Shown: in pieces, positions 42,415 through 51,024 of the stretch | Layout of the letters: each line of letters starts with the position of its first letter | Numbering within the stretch: position 1 is the stretch's first letter | Assembly (NCBI GenBank): GCA_027494035.1 | Contig: JAOSJQ010000001.1 | Span: forward strand, 124,001 to 188,000 | Origin: UTCFX2 sp002050125 | GTDB lineage: Bacteria > Chloroflexota > Anaerolineae > Anaerolineales > UBA4823 | DNA length: 64,000 bases | Direction: 5' to 3' | Notes under the pieces: generated by a model | What the model was told of the DNA's origin: nothing | Seen by the model: only the letters and a program-made list of their open reading frames with translations | Database searches by the model: none | Translations under genes and position numbers: made by a program

Positions 42415-44741
42415 GACCTGGCTGGGGGGGAGTTTTTAAGCGCAGCGCGTTCCTGCCACAACTGGCAGGCGGAATGAACGGATTCCATGAGCGGGGTTGG
42501 AAGCTTCAAACGGCGGATCACCCCTTCCACTTCCTGCGGGCTGAGCTGGATCATCCAAAGAACGTAGCTCAGATCGCGCCGCAGCGGCTTGCCGCTATAT
42601 GGCAGGTCCCATTCTGCGCCCGGATCGATATTCTGCAAGGCTTCGATTTGGTTGTAGTGCCAATCCTCCCAGTTCAATGCCGGATGGATCGCTTGAACCA
42701 ATCCCAGGCTCGCCAACCGGCTGAGAATTTGGGGCGCAAACGAGGATTCAAGAATGTAATTCAGTTCATGGCGAACCCGGTCGCCGGAGAGCCGCTCAAT
42801 CAACGGTCGGGCTTCCAGCAGCAGCTCCATAGTCCTTTCTTCGATCCGAAAGGCAAAGCGCTGCTCGAACCGCACCGCCCTCAGTATGCGGGTTGGATCG
42901 TCCACAAATGAAAGCGAATGCAGCACGCGCACCAGCCCGGTCCGCAGGTCATTCAAACCGCCCCAATAATCGTGCAGGTCGCCGTAATGACGCCCGTCCA
43001 GACGCATTGCCAGGGTGTTAATCGTGAAATCTCGGCGGTGCAGATCCAGCTTGATGCTGCCGCGCTCAACCGTGGGCAGAGCCGTAGGGTGGGTGTAAAA
43101 CTCCGTCCGGGCAGAGACCAAATCCACGAACGGCAATCCTTCAACGCTGATTACCGCAGACGGTTTCCGTTCGCCTGGCTCGCCAAGGTGCCATTTCGCG
43201 GTTCCAAAACGGGCATGCCCGGTGACCCGCCCGCCATAGCGCTTTGCCAGGGAGCGCGCCAGTTGAATGGCATCGCCTTCTACAACCAGGTCAAAATCCA
43301 GACTGGGGCGCTCGAGCAGCAGATCACGCAGGAATCCACCAACGATGTATAGCGCCGCATGGTGTTCGTGTGCAACCCCGGCAATTTTCTTCAACAAAGC
43401 CAGCCGCTCATGGGGTAACACCGATTCCAACCGGTTTGCCAGGTTCAATACACCCGAGGGCTTGGGTCCCGGCGCAAGGTTTTTCAACAAGTCCGTGCGG
43501 GTGACGATTCCGATCACTTCTCCGCTTTCGGCGTCAACCACGGGGATCTGACCCCAGCCGGTTTCGGTGACAAGCCGTTGCAGCTGGTCGATTGAATCGT
43601 CAGGTTGGACGGAATAATTCCCTTTCTCCATCAACTGACCCACCGAATAATCCAAGCGATGTGCAATCGCCCGGTCGACTGCCCGGCGGGTGAGCAGCCC
43701 AACCACTTTGCCTTCTTCCACCACGGGATAACCTTCATAGCCATAACGGCGCATGCGCTGCGCGGCTTCTTGAACGGTGGTGTGGGTCCCAAGCACCTGC
43801 GGCCCGCTCGACATGATTTGGGCTACTGTGATCGCCGGCTGAACAAATTCCGGCAAACGGCGCACGAGTTCGTCACGCACTTCAGACAGTTCCTGCCCGC
43901 GAATCAACCCTGCCGCGGCGCGCTCGTGTCCGCCTCCGCCAAAGGTGCTGATCAGCGCCGCCACATCGATGTTGTCCGTTGTCGAACGCGCGATGATCTG
44001 CACACCGCCGCGCGTCGTGACCAGCACGAATATGGCATCGGGGTCGAGCAAATCGCGCAATTTGTGGGCAACCGAAGACAACTCTTCTTCCATATCCTGA
44101 GCATGACCGGTTGCCACAATGACCGTAAAACCGTGAATGTGATAATGCTCGGCTGAGGATCGCAGGCGGTCGTAAAGCGCCTGCTGCGCTTGTGAGAGCG
44201 GCTGGTTGATGAAATCGCTGACGATTGTCAGGCTCGCCCCTTGCTCGATCAGCAGCGCGGCGGCGCGCAAGTCGCGCGGCGTGGTGCGTGAATACGTCAG
44301 CGAACCGGTATCTTCGTAAATCCCCAGAAGCATCAAGGTTGCATAGATCGGGTTCAGTGTACCATTACGCTCGAGCAACGCATCGATCAGGATCGTCGTG
44401 GTCGCGCCAACGTCCTGGGTGGTGACAACCCAGCTTTCCGGCAGGCTGTCGCGCACCGGGTGATGATCGATGACTTCAATCTGAGTTGCTGCCGTCATGC
44501 CTTTCAGGGTTACCGGGGACTGCGTATCGACTAAGATCAGCTTCTCAATCTCCTGATTGGGAAGATCGCGCGGGTCAACAAACGGCAGTTCGGCGCCATA
44601 AAGAGCCAGAAAAGCGCGCACGTTGCGGTTCATCCGGCGCGGCAAGACCGGGAGGGCATGCTCATACAACAGGTATGCCCCAAGCAGGGATGCCAGCGCA
44701 TCGAAATCCGTCTGTTCGTGGGTCAAAATGATCTGCATCAC
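42402..44741 (-). CDS. DHH - CBS - poly(A) polymerase-type tRNA nucleotidyltransferase (main part)
   Basis: Multidomain protein, 779 aa in this frame and about 880 when the C-terminal frame break is repaired. The N-terminal DHH domain has 'LTHEQTDFDALASLLGAYLL' and 'EVIDHHPVRD'. DHHA1 has 'STFGGGGHERAAAGLIRG'. Two CBS motifs span about 308-430 ('AQIMSSGPQVLGTHTTVQEAAQRM', 'VGQLMEKGNYSVQPDD'). The nucleotidyltransferase head is at about 455-590 ('YIVGGFLRDLLLERPSLDFDLVV', with the catalytic D-F-D), followed by the RNA-binding helices. This architecture is typical of A-adding or CCA enzymes in several deep bacterial lineages. The gene starts close to the divergent mazG-like gene. Confidence 0.9.
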   Translation of the reverse strand: MMQIILTHEQTDFDALASLLGAYLLYEHALPVLPRRMNRNVRAFLALYGAELPFVDPRDLPNQEIEKLILVDTQSPVTLKGMTAATQIEVIDHHPVRDSLPESWVVTTQDVGATTTILIDALLERNGTLNPIYATLMLLGIYEDTGSLTYSRTTPRDLRAAALLIEQGASLTIVSDFINQPLSQAQQALYDRLRSSAEHYHIHGFTVIVATGHAQDMEEELSSVAHKLRDLLDPDAIFVLVTTRGGVQIIARSTTDNIDVAALISTFGGGGHERAAAGLIRGQELSEVRDELVRRLPEFVQPAITVAQIMSSGPQVLGTHTTVQEAAQRMRRYGYEGYPVVEEGKVVGLLTRRAVDRAIAHRLDYSVGQLMEKGNYSVQPDDSIDQLQRLVTETGWGQIPVVDAESGEVIGIVTRTDLLKNLAPGPKPSGVLNLANRLESVLPHERLALLKKIAGVAHEHHAALYIVGGFLRDLLLERPSLDFDLVVEGDAIQLARSLAKRYGGRVTGHARFGTAKWHLGEPGERKPSAVISVEGLPFVDLVSARTEFYTHPTALPTVERGSIKLDLHRRDFTINTLAMRLDGRHYGDLHDYWGGLNDLRTGLVRVLHSLSFVDDPTRILRAVRFEQRFAFRIEERTMELLLEARPLIERLSGDRVRHELNYILESSFAPQILSRLASLGLVQAIHPALNWEDWHYNQIEALQNIDPGAEWDLPYSGKPLRRDLSYVLWMIQLSPQEVEGVIRRLKLPTPLMESVHSACQLWQERAALKNSPPARSCES

Positions 44742-44794
44742 AACAATTATAAAGGATATTGGATGCTATCCATTTAACCACGCTTTTACCAGCC

Positions 44795-44824
44795 TTGGAA
44801 CGATCACCGTCTTTATGGCATAAT
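44795..44824 (+). promoter_or_regulatory. Promoter for the mazG-like/proS-side genes
   Basis: TTGGAA and CATAAT separated by 18 bases. The predicted start is about 28 bases before the ATG at 44860, which supports that start over the upstream TTG at 44824 that would overlap the -10. Confidence 0.5.
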
Positions 44825-44859
44825 TGACGAATCTCGACCTGCCCCATATAATCGACCGC

Positions 44860-45171
44860 ATGGATATTCAGGAATTGACCCAGGCTATGCATGATTTCGT
44901 AACCGCCCAGGGGTGGTACGATCCAGAAAGCCCGCGCCCTCAAACCCCGCGCAACCTAGCCATCTCATTGAGCCTGGAGGCGAATGAGGTATTGGAGCAT
45001 TTTCAATGGAGCGACCGGCTGGATGATTTGCAAGGGTTATCGGATGAGTTAGCCGACGTGATGTTGTATTTGCTCCAGATTGCCAGCATAACCGGCATAG
45101 ACCTGGAAAAAGCCGTCCTTGAGAAGCTCGAAAAAAACTACGGCAGGAATTGGAGGCAAGATCAGGTATGA
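44860..45171 (+). CDS. MazG-like nucleotide pyrophosphohydrolase
   Basis: 103-aa all-alpha NTP pyrophosphohydrolase of the MazG-like/dCTPase group. The metal motif is E-A-N-E-V ('SLSLEANEVLEHFQW') followed by 'DELADVMLYLLQIA' (E-x-x-D). The ATG at 44860 is chosen because the upstream TTG lies inside a promoter -10 element. These enzymes hydrolyse non-canonical or excess dNTPs to monophosphates. The stop overlaps the next start (ATGA), so it is coupled to the LOG-like gene. Confidence 0.87.
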   Translation: MDIQELTQAMHDFVTAQGWYDPESPRPQTPRNLAISLSLEANEVLEHFQWSDRLDDLQGLSDELADVMLYLLQIASITGIDLEKAVLEKLEKNYGRNWRQDQV

Positions 45172-45699
45172 ACGTTGTCGTATTTGGAGGTTCCCACCCC
45201 GATTCAACCGGCTACCAACAAGCCGAGCACCTGGGTTTCCTGCTCGGAAAAGCAGGACATGCGGTTCTCACCGGAGGGTACATCGGTTCAATGGAAGCCG
45301 TCTCGAAAGGCGCCGCCGAAGCCGGAGCGCACGTCATCGGCGTGACCTGCAACCAGATCGAAAACTGGCGTTCCGGTGGACCCAATCAGTGGATCAGTGA
45401 GGAGCGGCGTTTCGAGACCTTGCGAGAACGCCTGTTTGCCTTGATCGACGGCTGTGACGCAGCCATCGCCCTGCCGGGTGGACCGGGCACGTTGGCTGAA
45501 ATTGCCCTGACCTGGAATCTTTTTGTTGACCGATGCAATCACTCCCCGACCGTTAATCCTGGTTGGCGCCGGCTGGCAAGATGTAATCGATATGTTCTTT
45601 CAAGCGTTCAATAATTTCGTTCCTGAAAACCAGCGCACCTGGCTGAGCTTTGCCGACAACCCTGAACAGGCGCTGCATATTTTGTCTACCTGGCGCTGA
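45168..45699 (+). CDS. LOG-like / TIGR00725-type Rossmann protein, frame-broken
   Basis: Lysine-decarboxylase-like (LOG/TIGR00725-type) protein. 'VVVFGGSHPDSTGYQQAEHLG' forms the first Rossmann turn, 'VLTGGYIGSMEAVSKGAAEAGAHVIGV' the second, and P-G-G-P-G-T-L-A-E is the family nucleotide motif. The frame breaks at the T5 run 45520-45524: as written it ends at 45614 with unrelated residues. With one T fewer it continues with 'TDAITPRPLILVGAGWQDVIDMFF' and ends at 45699, the normal family length. LOG enzymes release cytokinin-like bases from nucleotides, but for this subfamily only nucleotide/Mo-cofactor-carrier-like binding is suggested. Confidence 0.78.
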
Positions 45700-45799
45700 T
45701 TTCTGATCCTGGGCGGAGCCGTGATTTTCTCCTCACGGCGCGCAACCCAGTCAAATCAGAGTAAAATACCTGCGCTATCCCTGCAAACGAAGGAATTTG

Positions 45800-47236
45800 A
45801 TGACCTCCACCGATAAACTACCCACCCGCCGCGAGAACTTCTCTGAGTGGTACAACCAGATCGTCCAGCGCGCCGAACTGGCGGATTACGCGCCGGTGCG
45901 CGGATGCATGGTCGTGCGCCCCTACGGTTGGGCGCTCTGGGAAAACATCCAGGGCGCGCTTGACCGGCGTTTCAAAGCTACCGGGCATGTGAACGCCGCC
46001 TTCCCTTTGCTGATCCCAAAATCGTTTTTAGAGAAGGAGAAAGAGCACGTCGAGGGTTTTTCTCCCGAACTGGCAGTGGTGACCATCGGCGGGGGCGAGA
46101 CGCTGGAAGAGCCGCTCATCATCCGTCCCACTTCCGAGACCATCATCGGGCACATGTATTCCAAGTGGATCAAATCCTATCGCGACCTCCCCGTCCTGAT
46201 CAATCAGTGGGGCAACGTCGTGCGCTGGGAGTTGCGCACCCGGCTTTTTCTGCGCACGCTCGAATTTTACTGGCAGGAGGGCCATACCGCCCATGCTACC
46301 TCCGAGGAAGCCGAAGCGGAGACGCGCCGGATGCTGGACGTCTACGCTGATTTTGCGATTAATGAAGCCGCAGTGCCTGTGGTTTCCGGCTTAAAGAGCG
46401 ACAAAGAAAAATTCGCCGGGGCGGTGCGCTCTTACACCATCGAAGCGATGATGGGCGACACGCGCGCCCTCCAATCCGGCACCTCGCATTTCCTGGGTCA
46501 GAATTTCGCCAAAGCCTTCGACATCCAGTTTCTCGACTGGAACAATGAGATGCAATACGCCTGGACCACCTCCTGGGGACTTTCGACCCGTTTCATCGGC
46601 GCGGTGATCATGACCCACGGCGACGATCAGGGCTTGGTCCTGCCGCCGCGCCTGGCGCCGATCCAGGTCGTCGTCATCCCGATTTACAAATCGGATCAGG
46701 AAAAATCCCTGGTGATGGAAAGCGTCGAACGGGTGCGCGCAGAGCTGGCGGGCTTTCGGATCAAAGTGGATGATCGCCCCGAAGTCACGCCCGGTTTCAA
46801 ATTCAACGACTGGGAAATGCGCGGCGTGCCGCTGAGAATCGAGATTGGACCCAAAGACGTTGCAAAAGACAGCGTGGCGCTGGCGCGCCGCGATATTCCT
46901 GGCAAGGCTGGGAAATCCTTCGCATCGCAGCAAAACCTGGCGCAGCAGGTTGCCCAGATTCTGGAAGATATCCACACTTCCCTTCATATTCGCGCCCTGG
47001 CATTCCGTCAAGCCAACACCTACGACCCGGTCGATTACCCAGAGTTGGTAGAAGCAGTGACGCATGGCTGGGCATATGCCTGGTGGTGCGAAAGCCCCGA
47101 GTGTGAAGCCAAAGTGAAAGACGAGACGAAGGCGACCACCCGCTGCATCCCGCTGGATCAGCCCGATAGAACAGGGAGTTGCATTGTGTGCGGGAAACCA
47201 GCCAGGCGAAAAGTGATCTTCGCCCGAGCCTATTAG
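45800..47236 (+). CDS. proS: Prolyl-tRNA synthetase
   Basis: Class II prolyl-tRNA synthetase, 478 aa, of the archaeal/eukaryal-like type (no bacterial editing insert, C-terminal Zn-binding-like domain ending in Tyr). Motif 2 region: 'LIRPTSETIIGHMYSKWIKSY', 'QWGNVVRWELRTRLFLRTLEFYWQEGHTAHA'. Motif 3: 'MTHGDDQGLVLPPRLAP'. The anticodon-binding domain has 'LRIEIGPKDVAKDSVALARRD'. The tail cysteines ('CESPECEAK', 'CIPLDQ', 'CIVCGKP') fit a metal site, and the last residues are FARAY. The start is ATG 45800, preceded by GAAGGA; a TTG one codon earlier is disfavoured. Confidence 0.96.
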   Translation: MTSTDKLPTRRENFSEWYNQIVQRAELADYAPVRGCMVVRPYGWALWENIQGALDRRFKATGHVNAAFPLLIPKSFLEKEKEHVEGFSPELAVVTIGGGETLEEPLIIRPTSETIIGHMYSKWIKSYRDLPVLINQWGNVVRWELRTRLFLRTLEFYWQEGHTAHATSEEAEAETRRMLDVYADFAINEAAVPVVSGLKSDKEKFAGAVRSYTIEAMMGDTRALQSGTSHFLGQNFAKAFDIQFLDWNNEMQYAWTTSWGLSTRFIGAVIMTHGDDQGLVLPPRLAPIQVVVIPIYKSDQEKSLVMESVERVRAELAGFRIKVDDRPEVTPGFKFNDWEMRGVPLRIEIGPKDVAKDSVALARRDIPGKAGKSFASQQNLAQQVAQILEDIHTSLHIRALAFRQANTYDPVDYPELVEAVTHGWAYAWWCESPECEAKVKDETKATTRCIPLDQPDRTGSCIVCGKPARRKVIFARAY

Positions 47237-47238
47237 CC

Positions 47239-48051
47239 ATGCCTGCCATCCAACCAGCTCTCCTGCGGCAGCAGGCGGCAGAACTGGCGGAGCATTTCGC
47301 AGATCCGCCAGTTTTTATCCGCTCGCTGCATCATCTGCTAGGCTTTTACGCCGACCGGGCGCGCCATCCGGGTCAATCGGGCGCCCCCCCGCCGATAATT
47401 ACAGCCTATAAAGTCCGCCCGCCAGTTCTGCGCATGATCCTGCAGCAGCTTATCCCTTTGGCGATCGAAGAACCACGAGCCGGGTTGGCGTTATGCGATT
47501 CTTTATGGGCGGAGCCTTACCTCGAACCGCGCCTTCTGGCAGCGATGCTGCTCGGGCAGATTCCTGCCGAACCGCCAGCGCAGATACTGGAACGCATTCT
47601 AGCCTGGCTCGCCCCTAACCTTGAGTTTTTCTTGATCGACGCGGTGATGAAGAATTCGTTTGTCAGGCTGCAAAAGGAACAGCCGCGCTCCATCGTCCGC
47701 CTGATCCAAGATTGGCTGGCGCTGAAAGATCCTTTTTACAAGCAGTTGGGGCTGCGCGCGCTGCTGCCGTTGATCGAGAACCCGGAATTTCAAAATATGC
47801 CGGTCTTTTTCCGCCTCATTCAGCCGCTCACCAGCCAAACTCCGAGCGTCCTGAGACCGGATCTGCTGGACGTGTTGGTCGCCCTCGCCCGCCGCTCACC
47901 CCAGGAAACCGGGTTCTTCCTGCAGCAGACGCTGAACATGCCCGATTCAGAGGACACAGCCTGGTTGATCCGTCAATCGCTGGACGAATTTCCCCCTGAG
48001 CTTCAGCAAACCCTTCGGGCTGCAGAAAGACAGTCCGTTGAAAATCGATAA
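47239..48051 (+). CDS. HEAT/ARM-repeat protein, DNA-alkylation-repair-like
   Basis: 270-aa alpha-helical protein. Repeated pairs of amphipathic helices ('RSIVRLIQDWLALKDPFYKQLGLRALLPLIE', 'LLDVLVALARRSPQETGFFLQQTLN', 'TAWLIRQSLDEFPPELQQTLR') resemble AlkD/DNA-alkylation-repair HEAT folds. The catalytic residues of AlkD cannot be confirmed, so DNA repair activity is not claimed. The start at 47239, two bases after the proS stop, is used; the same frame continues upstream inside proS but is not supported there. It is probably co-transcribed with proS. Confidence 0.7.
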   Translation: MPAIQPALLRQQAAELAEHFADPPVFIRSLHHLLGFYADRARHPGQSGAPPPIITAYKVRPPVLRMILQQLIPLAIEEPRAGLALCDSLWAEPYLEPRLLAAMLLGQIPAEPPAQILERILAWLAPNLEFFLIDAVMKNSFVRLQKEQPRSIVRLIQDWLALKDPFYKQLGLRALLPLIENPEFQNMPVFFRLIQPLTSQTPSVLRPDLLDVLVALARRSPQETGFFLQQTLNMPDSEDTAWLIRQSLDEFPPELQQTLRAAERQSVENR

Positions 48052-48116
48052 TCTTCCATTTGCTATTCAATCCGGATCGCCGAAACGTGTTGATTCGCAG
48101 TGGAACGTTTTGATTA

Positions 48117-48125
48117 TGGTATAAT
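48117..48125 (+). promoter_or_regulatory. Extended -10 promoter for rpsO-pnp
   Basis: TGG followed by a perfect TATAAT, about 95 bases before the rpsO ATG. There is no good -35 at standard spacing, as is common for extended -10 promoters. Confidence 0.5.
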
Positions 48126-48219
48126 CGCTCCACCCTGACTAGACCTGCCGGCGGTATAACAGGCTGCCGACATGGAGACCTGCTTAGTCGATCGAATTTT
48201 AGAAAGGAGTGCAGATGTC

Positions 48220-48492
48220 ATGGCACTGGATAAGGAAACAAAAACCCAATTAATTGAGGAATTCGCGCGCCATCAAGACGATACAGGATCGCCAGAAGTT
48301 CAGATCGCGATATTAACCAAACGGATCACGCAACTGACGGATCATCTGCGCATCAACACCCAAGACGAATCATCGCGGCGAGGCTTGTTGAAGCTGGTTG
48401 GACAGCGGCGCAGGTTACTGGCTTACATCCGCCGGAAAGATTATCAGCGTTACATGGCTCTCACAGACCGGCTGAGCATCCGCCGAAAATAG
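48220..48492 (+). CDS. rpsO: Ribosomal protein S15
   Basis: Ribosomal protein uS15, about 90 aa, binding the central domain of 16S rRNA. The sequence follows the family throughout: 'KTQLIEEFARHQDDTGSPEVQIAILTKRI', 'LTDHLRINTQDESSRRGLLKLVGQRRRLLAYI', 'DYQRYMALTDRLSIRRK'. The ATG at 48220 has a strong AAAGGAGTG site; longer readings upstream are not supported. It is followed by pnp in the usual rpsO-pnp order, with a structured intergenic leader. Confidence 0.97.
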   Translation: MALDKETKTQLIEEFARHQDDTGSPEVQIAILTKRITQLTDHLRINTQDESSRRGLLKLVGQRRRLLAYIRRKDYQRYMALTDRLSIRRK

Positions 48493-48503
48493 AGCAATCA
48501 ATC

Positions 48504-48535
48504 GAGTAGATGGGGCGCAGGTCCCTCATCTGCTC
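48504..48535 (+). other. rpsO-pnp intergenic stem-loop
   Basis: A stem of about 12 pairs (gagtagatgggg with ccctcatctgctc, two G-U pairs) follows the rpsO stop. A second imperfect stem lies at about 48570-48610. In many bacteria the rpsO-pnp spacer is processed by RNase III and PNPase, and these hairpins may serve that. Confidence 0.45.
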
Positions 48536-48647
48536 ATTAATTTTAAGCCCATGCCCCAAGGTTGGGAATTGAAAGGCGGAGACAAAAACCATTGTCGGCG
48601 GCTTTCAGTCCCTGACCAGGTGGGCAACAAACAGGAGAATATTCGTT

Positions 48648-49481
48648 ATGCAACCAGAAAGTAAACAGTTCCATGCCGCCATCGGCGGCAAAGATTTCCA
48701 TTTCGAAACGGGCCGTCTTGCCGCTCAGGCTGGCGGGGCGGTCACGCTGCGCGTGGGCGACACCATGGTATTTGCCTCCGCTACGATGAGCGATACCATT
48801 CGAACCGGGATCGATTTTTTCCCTCTGACCGTAGACTATGAAGAGCGCATGTACGCCGGCGGGCGCATTCCAGGCTCTTTCTTTCGGCGCGAAGGACGAC
48901 CAAGCGAGGAAGCCATTCTGACCGCCCGTCTGACAGATCGCCCGATCCGGCCGCTCTTTCCAAAAGACATGCGCAACGATGTTCAGGTCATCCTCTACTC
49001 GTTCTCGGCAGACGGTGTCAATCCCATTGACATCCTGGCGATCAATGCCGCCTCAGCCGCGCTGATGATCTCGGACATCCCCTTTGTCGGACCGATTGGC
49101 GCAGTGCGCGTCGCCCAGATCGGCGGGGAATTCATCGCCAACCCTACCTTCGACGAAATCGAACGCTCGGACCTCGATCTGCGGGTGGCTGGCACGCGGG
49201 ATGCGATCTTAATGGTCGAGTGCGGCGCAAGTGAGATTTCAGAATCCCGCATGCTCGAAGCGCTTGAATTTGGTCATGCCGCGATCCAACCGCTCATCGA
49301 TTTGCAGGAGCGCATGGCTGCCGAGGCGGGCAAACCCAAACGCTTTTATGAATCCTTCGGGACAAACCAGGACCTCCAGGCTGAGGTCTATCAACGCGCT
49401 AAGGCGCCGCTGGAAAAAACTGTTCGACCAGCCATACGAGAAAGCGGCGCGCTACGAAGGGATCGATCAAATTCGGGATGA
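48648..49481 (+). CDS. pnp: Polyribonucleotide nucleotidyltransferase, N-terminal part (frame-broken)
   Basis: First part of PNPase, the phosphorolytic 3'-5' exoribonuclease of the degradosome. The first RNase PH domain is intact: 'FETGRLAAQAGGAVTLRVGDTMV', 'RIPGSFFRREGRPSEEAILTARLTDRPIRPLFPKD'. The first about 257 residues are homologous. The frame then shifts at the A6 run 49414-49419 and the last about 20 residues before the stop at 49481 are spurious. With one A fewer the frame runs into the second part. The gene is most likely intact in the organism. Confidence 0.9.
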   Translation: MQPESKQFHAAIGGKDFHFETGRLAAQAGGAVTLRVGDTMVFASATMSDTIRTGIDFFPLTVDYEERMYAGGRIPGSFFRREGRPSEEAILTARLTDRPIRPLFPKDMRNDVQVILYSFSADGVNPIDILAINAASAALMISDIPFVGPIGAVRVAQIGGEFIANPTFDEIERSDLDLRVAGTRDAILMVECGASEISESRMLEALEFGHAAIQPLIDLQERMAAEAGKPKRFYESFGTNQDLQAEVYQRAKAPLEKTVRPAIRESGALRRDRSNSG

Positions 49482-50859
49482 ACTCGTCGCCGAACTGGCA
49501 GCCGAGGATGAGACCTTGATCCCCGAGGTAAAGACCGCGTTCGAAGAGGCGCTGAAGACCGTCGTGCGGGCGCGCATCCTCGATCAGGGCGTGCGTCCGG
49601 ATGGTCGCAGCCTGACCGAAATCCGCCCTATCTGGTGCGAGGTGGATGTCAGTCCACGCGCTCACGGGTCCGGGTTGTTCACCCGCGGAGAAACGCAGGT
49701 GCTTACCCTGGCAACCCTGGGTACACCGCGCGAAGCCCAGGAATTGGACACCCTCACCCCGGCTGAAACCAAGCGCTACATGCACCATTATAATTTCCCA
49801 CCCTTCTCGACCGGCGAAGTGCGCCCGCTGCGCGGCGCTTCCCGCCGCGATATTGGTCACGGCGCGCTCGCCGAACGCGCCCTGGTACCGGTAATCCCCG
49901 CGGAAACGGTTTTCCCCTATGCCTTACGGCTGGTATCCGAGGTGCTCTCCTCTAATGGCTCCTCGTCGATGGCTTCGGTTTGCGGGTCGACGCTCGCGCT
50001 GATGGACACGGGTGTGCCGATCAAAGCCCCGGTTGCCGGGGTTGCCATGGGGCTCATCAAAGAAAATGAGCGTTTCAGCGTGCTGACGGATATCCTCGGC
50101 ATGGAAGATCACCTTGGGGATATGGATTTCAAGGTAGCCGGGACCGATCGAGGCATCACTGCGCTGCAGATGGATATCAAGATCCGCGGCATCACTTCGG
50201 AGATCATGCGGCAAGCTCTCGACCAGGCGCGGGTAGCCCGTCTGGCAATCCTGGACGAGATGATGAAGGTCATCCCAGCCCCGCGGCCGGATCTCAAACC
50301 ACATGCGCCGCGCATCACCGTGATCCAGATCCCGACCGATAAAATCGGCGCAATCATCGGTCCTGGTGGAAAAATGATCCGCAGCATTCAGGAAGACACC
50401 GGCGCTAAAATCGACATCGCGGAAGACGGGACAGTTTTCATCGCCACTTCTGACGGCGAAAGCGCCCGCATGGCGCGCGAACGGATCGAAGAGTTGACTG
50501 AATCAGCGGTGGTGGGGCGCATTTACACGGGAAAGGTTGTGAGAGTGACCGATTTCGGGGCATTTGTAGAAATCCTGCCCAACATCGACGGTTTGGTCCA
50601 CATCTCCCAGCTCGACAGCCAGCGGGTGAACAAGGTCGAGGACGTCGTCCGCCTCGGCGACGAAATCACCGTGATGGTCACCGACATCGATGAACAGGGT
50701 AAAATTCGGCTTTCACGCCAGGCTGTTCTTGAAGGCTGGACGGTCGAAGAGGCGGCAGAGCACGACCGGCCGCGCGGCGGCGGGCGCCCCGGAGGGAACC
50801 GTCCCAGCGGAGGTCGCGGCGATGACCGCCGCGGCGGTCGCAAGCCCCCGCGGCGCTGA
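49420..50859 (+). CDS. pnp: Polyribonucleotide nucleotidyltransferase, C-terminal part (frame-broken)
   Basis: Rest of PNPase after the frame break at 49414-49419 (the frame itself is open from 49231). It has the linking all-alpha segment ('DQPYEKAARYEGIDQIRDELV') and the second RNase PH domain with the active-site block 'GSSSMASVCGSTLALMDTGVP'. The KH domain ('TDKIGAIIGPGGKMIRSIQEDTG'-type loop) and S1 domain ('GKVVRVTDFGAFVEILPNIDGLVHISQL') follow, then a Gly/Arg/Pro-rich tail of about 35 residues that may bind RNA. A strong terminator follows the stop. Confidence 0.9.
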   Translation: MFDQPYEKAARYEGIDQIRDELVAELAAEDETLIPEVKTAFEEALKTVVRARILDQGVRPDGRSLTEIRPIWCEVDVSPRAHGSGLFTRGETQVLTLATLGTPREAQELDTLTPAETKRYMHHYNFPPFSTGEVRPLRGASRRDIGHGALAERALVPVIPAETVFPYALRLVSEVLSSNGSSSMASVCGSTLALMDTGVPIKAPVAGVAMGLIKENERFSVLTDILGMEDHLGDMDFKVAGTDRGITALQMDIKIRGITSEIMRQALDQARVARLAILDEMMKVIPAPRPDLKPHAPRITVIQIPTDKIGAIIGPGGKMIRSIQEDTGAKIDIAEDGTVFIATSDGESARMARERIEELTESAVVGRIYTGKVVRVTDFGAFVEILPNIDGLVHISQLDSQRVNKVEDVVRLGDEITVMVTDIDEQGKIRLSRQAVLEGWTVEEAAEHDRPRGGGRPGGNRPSGGRGDDRRGGRKPPRR

Positions 50860-50881
50860 TCATTTCAAAAGGATCAATAAT

Positions 50882-50920
50882 AAAAAGACCTTGAGGGTTA
50901 ATTCTCCAAGGTCTTTTTTT
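50882..50920 (+). terminator. Intrinsic terminator after pnp
   Basis: Twelve-base stem (aaaaagaccttg / caaggtcttttt) followed directly by a T run, 20 bases after the pnp stop. Confidence 0.85.
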
Positions 50921-50961
50921 CGCCGGGCTGCAATTTTGACGCGATTCCCCTCTGATTGCAT

Positions 50962-50967
50962 TATAAT
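50962..50967 (+). promoter_or_regulatory. -10 element for the CBS-domain gene
   Basis: Perfect TATAAT about 58 bases before the ATG at 51025. A TTGACG lies 20 bases upstream of it, longer than the usual spacer. Confidence 0.35.
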
Positions 50968-51024
50968 TTCGCGGCGGAAGCCACCCTTTTGGGTGAGCGG
51001 CAGTAAATGGAATGAGGTGTTGAA

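Noticed and set aside
47179..47238. Upstream extension of the HEAT-repeat protein into proS
   Set aside because: It overlaps the conserved proS C-terminus and lacks support; the ATG after the proS stop is preferred.
49380..49481. Programmed frameshifting in pnp
   Set aside because: PNPase is not known to use it, and several unrelated genes in the window show the same kind of one-base break in homopolymers, so a technical cause is simpler.
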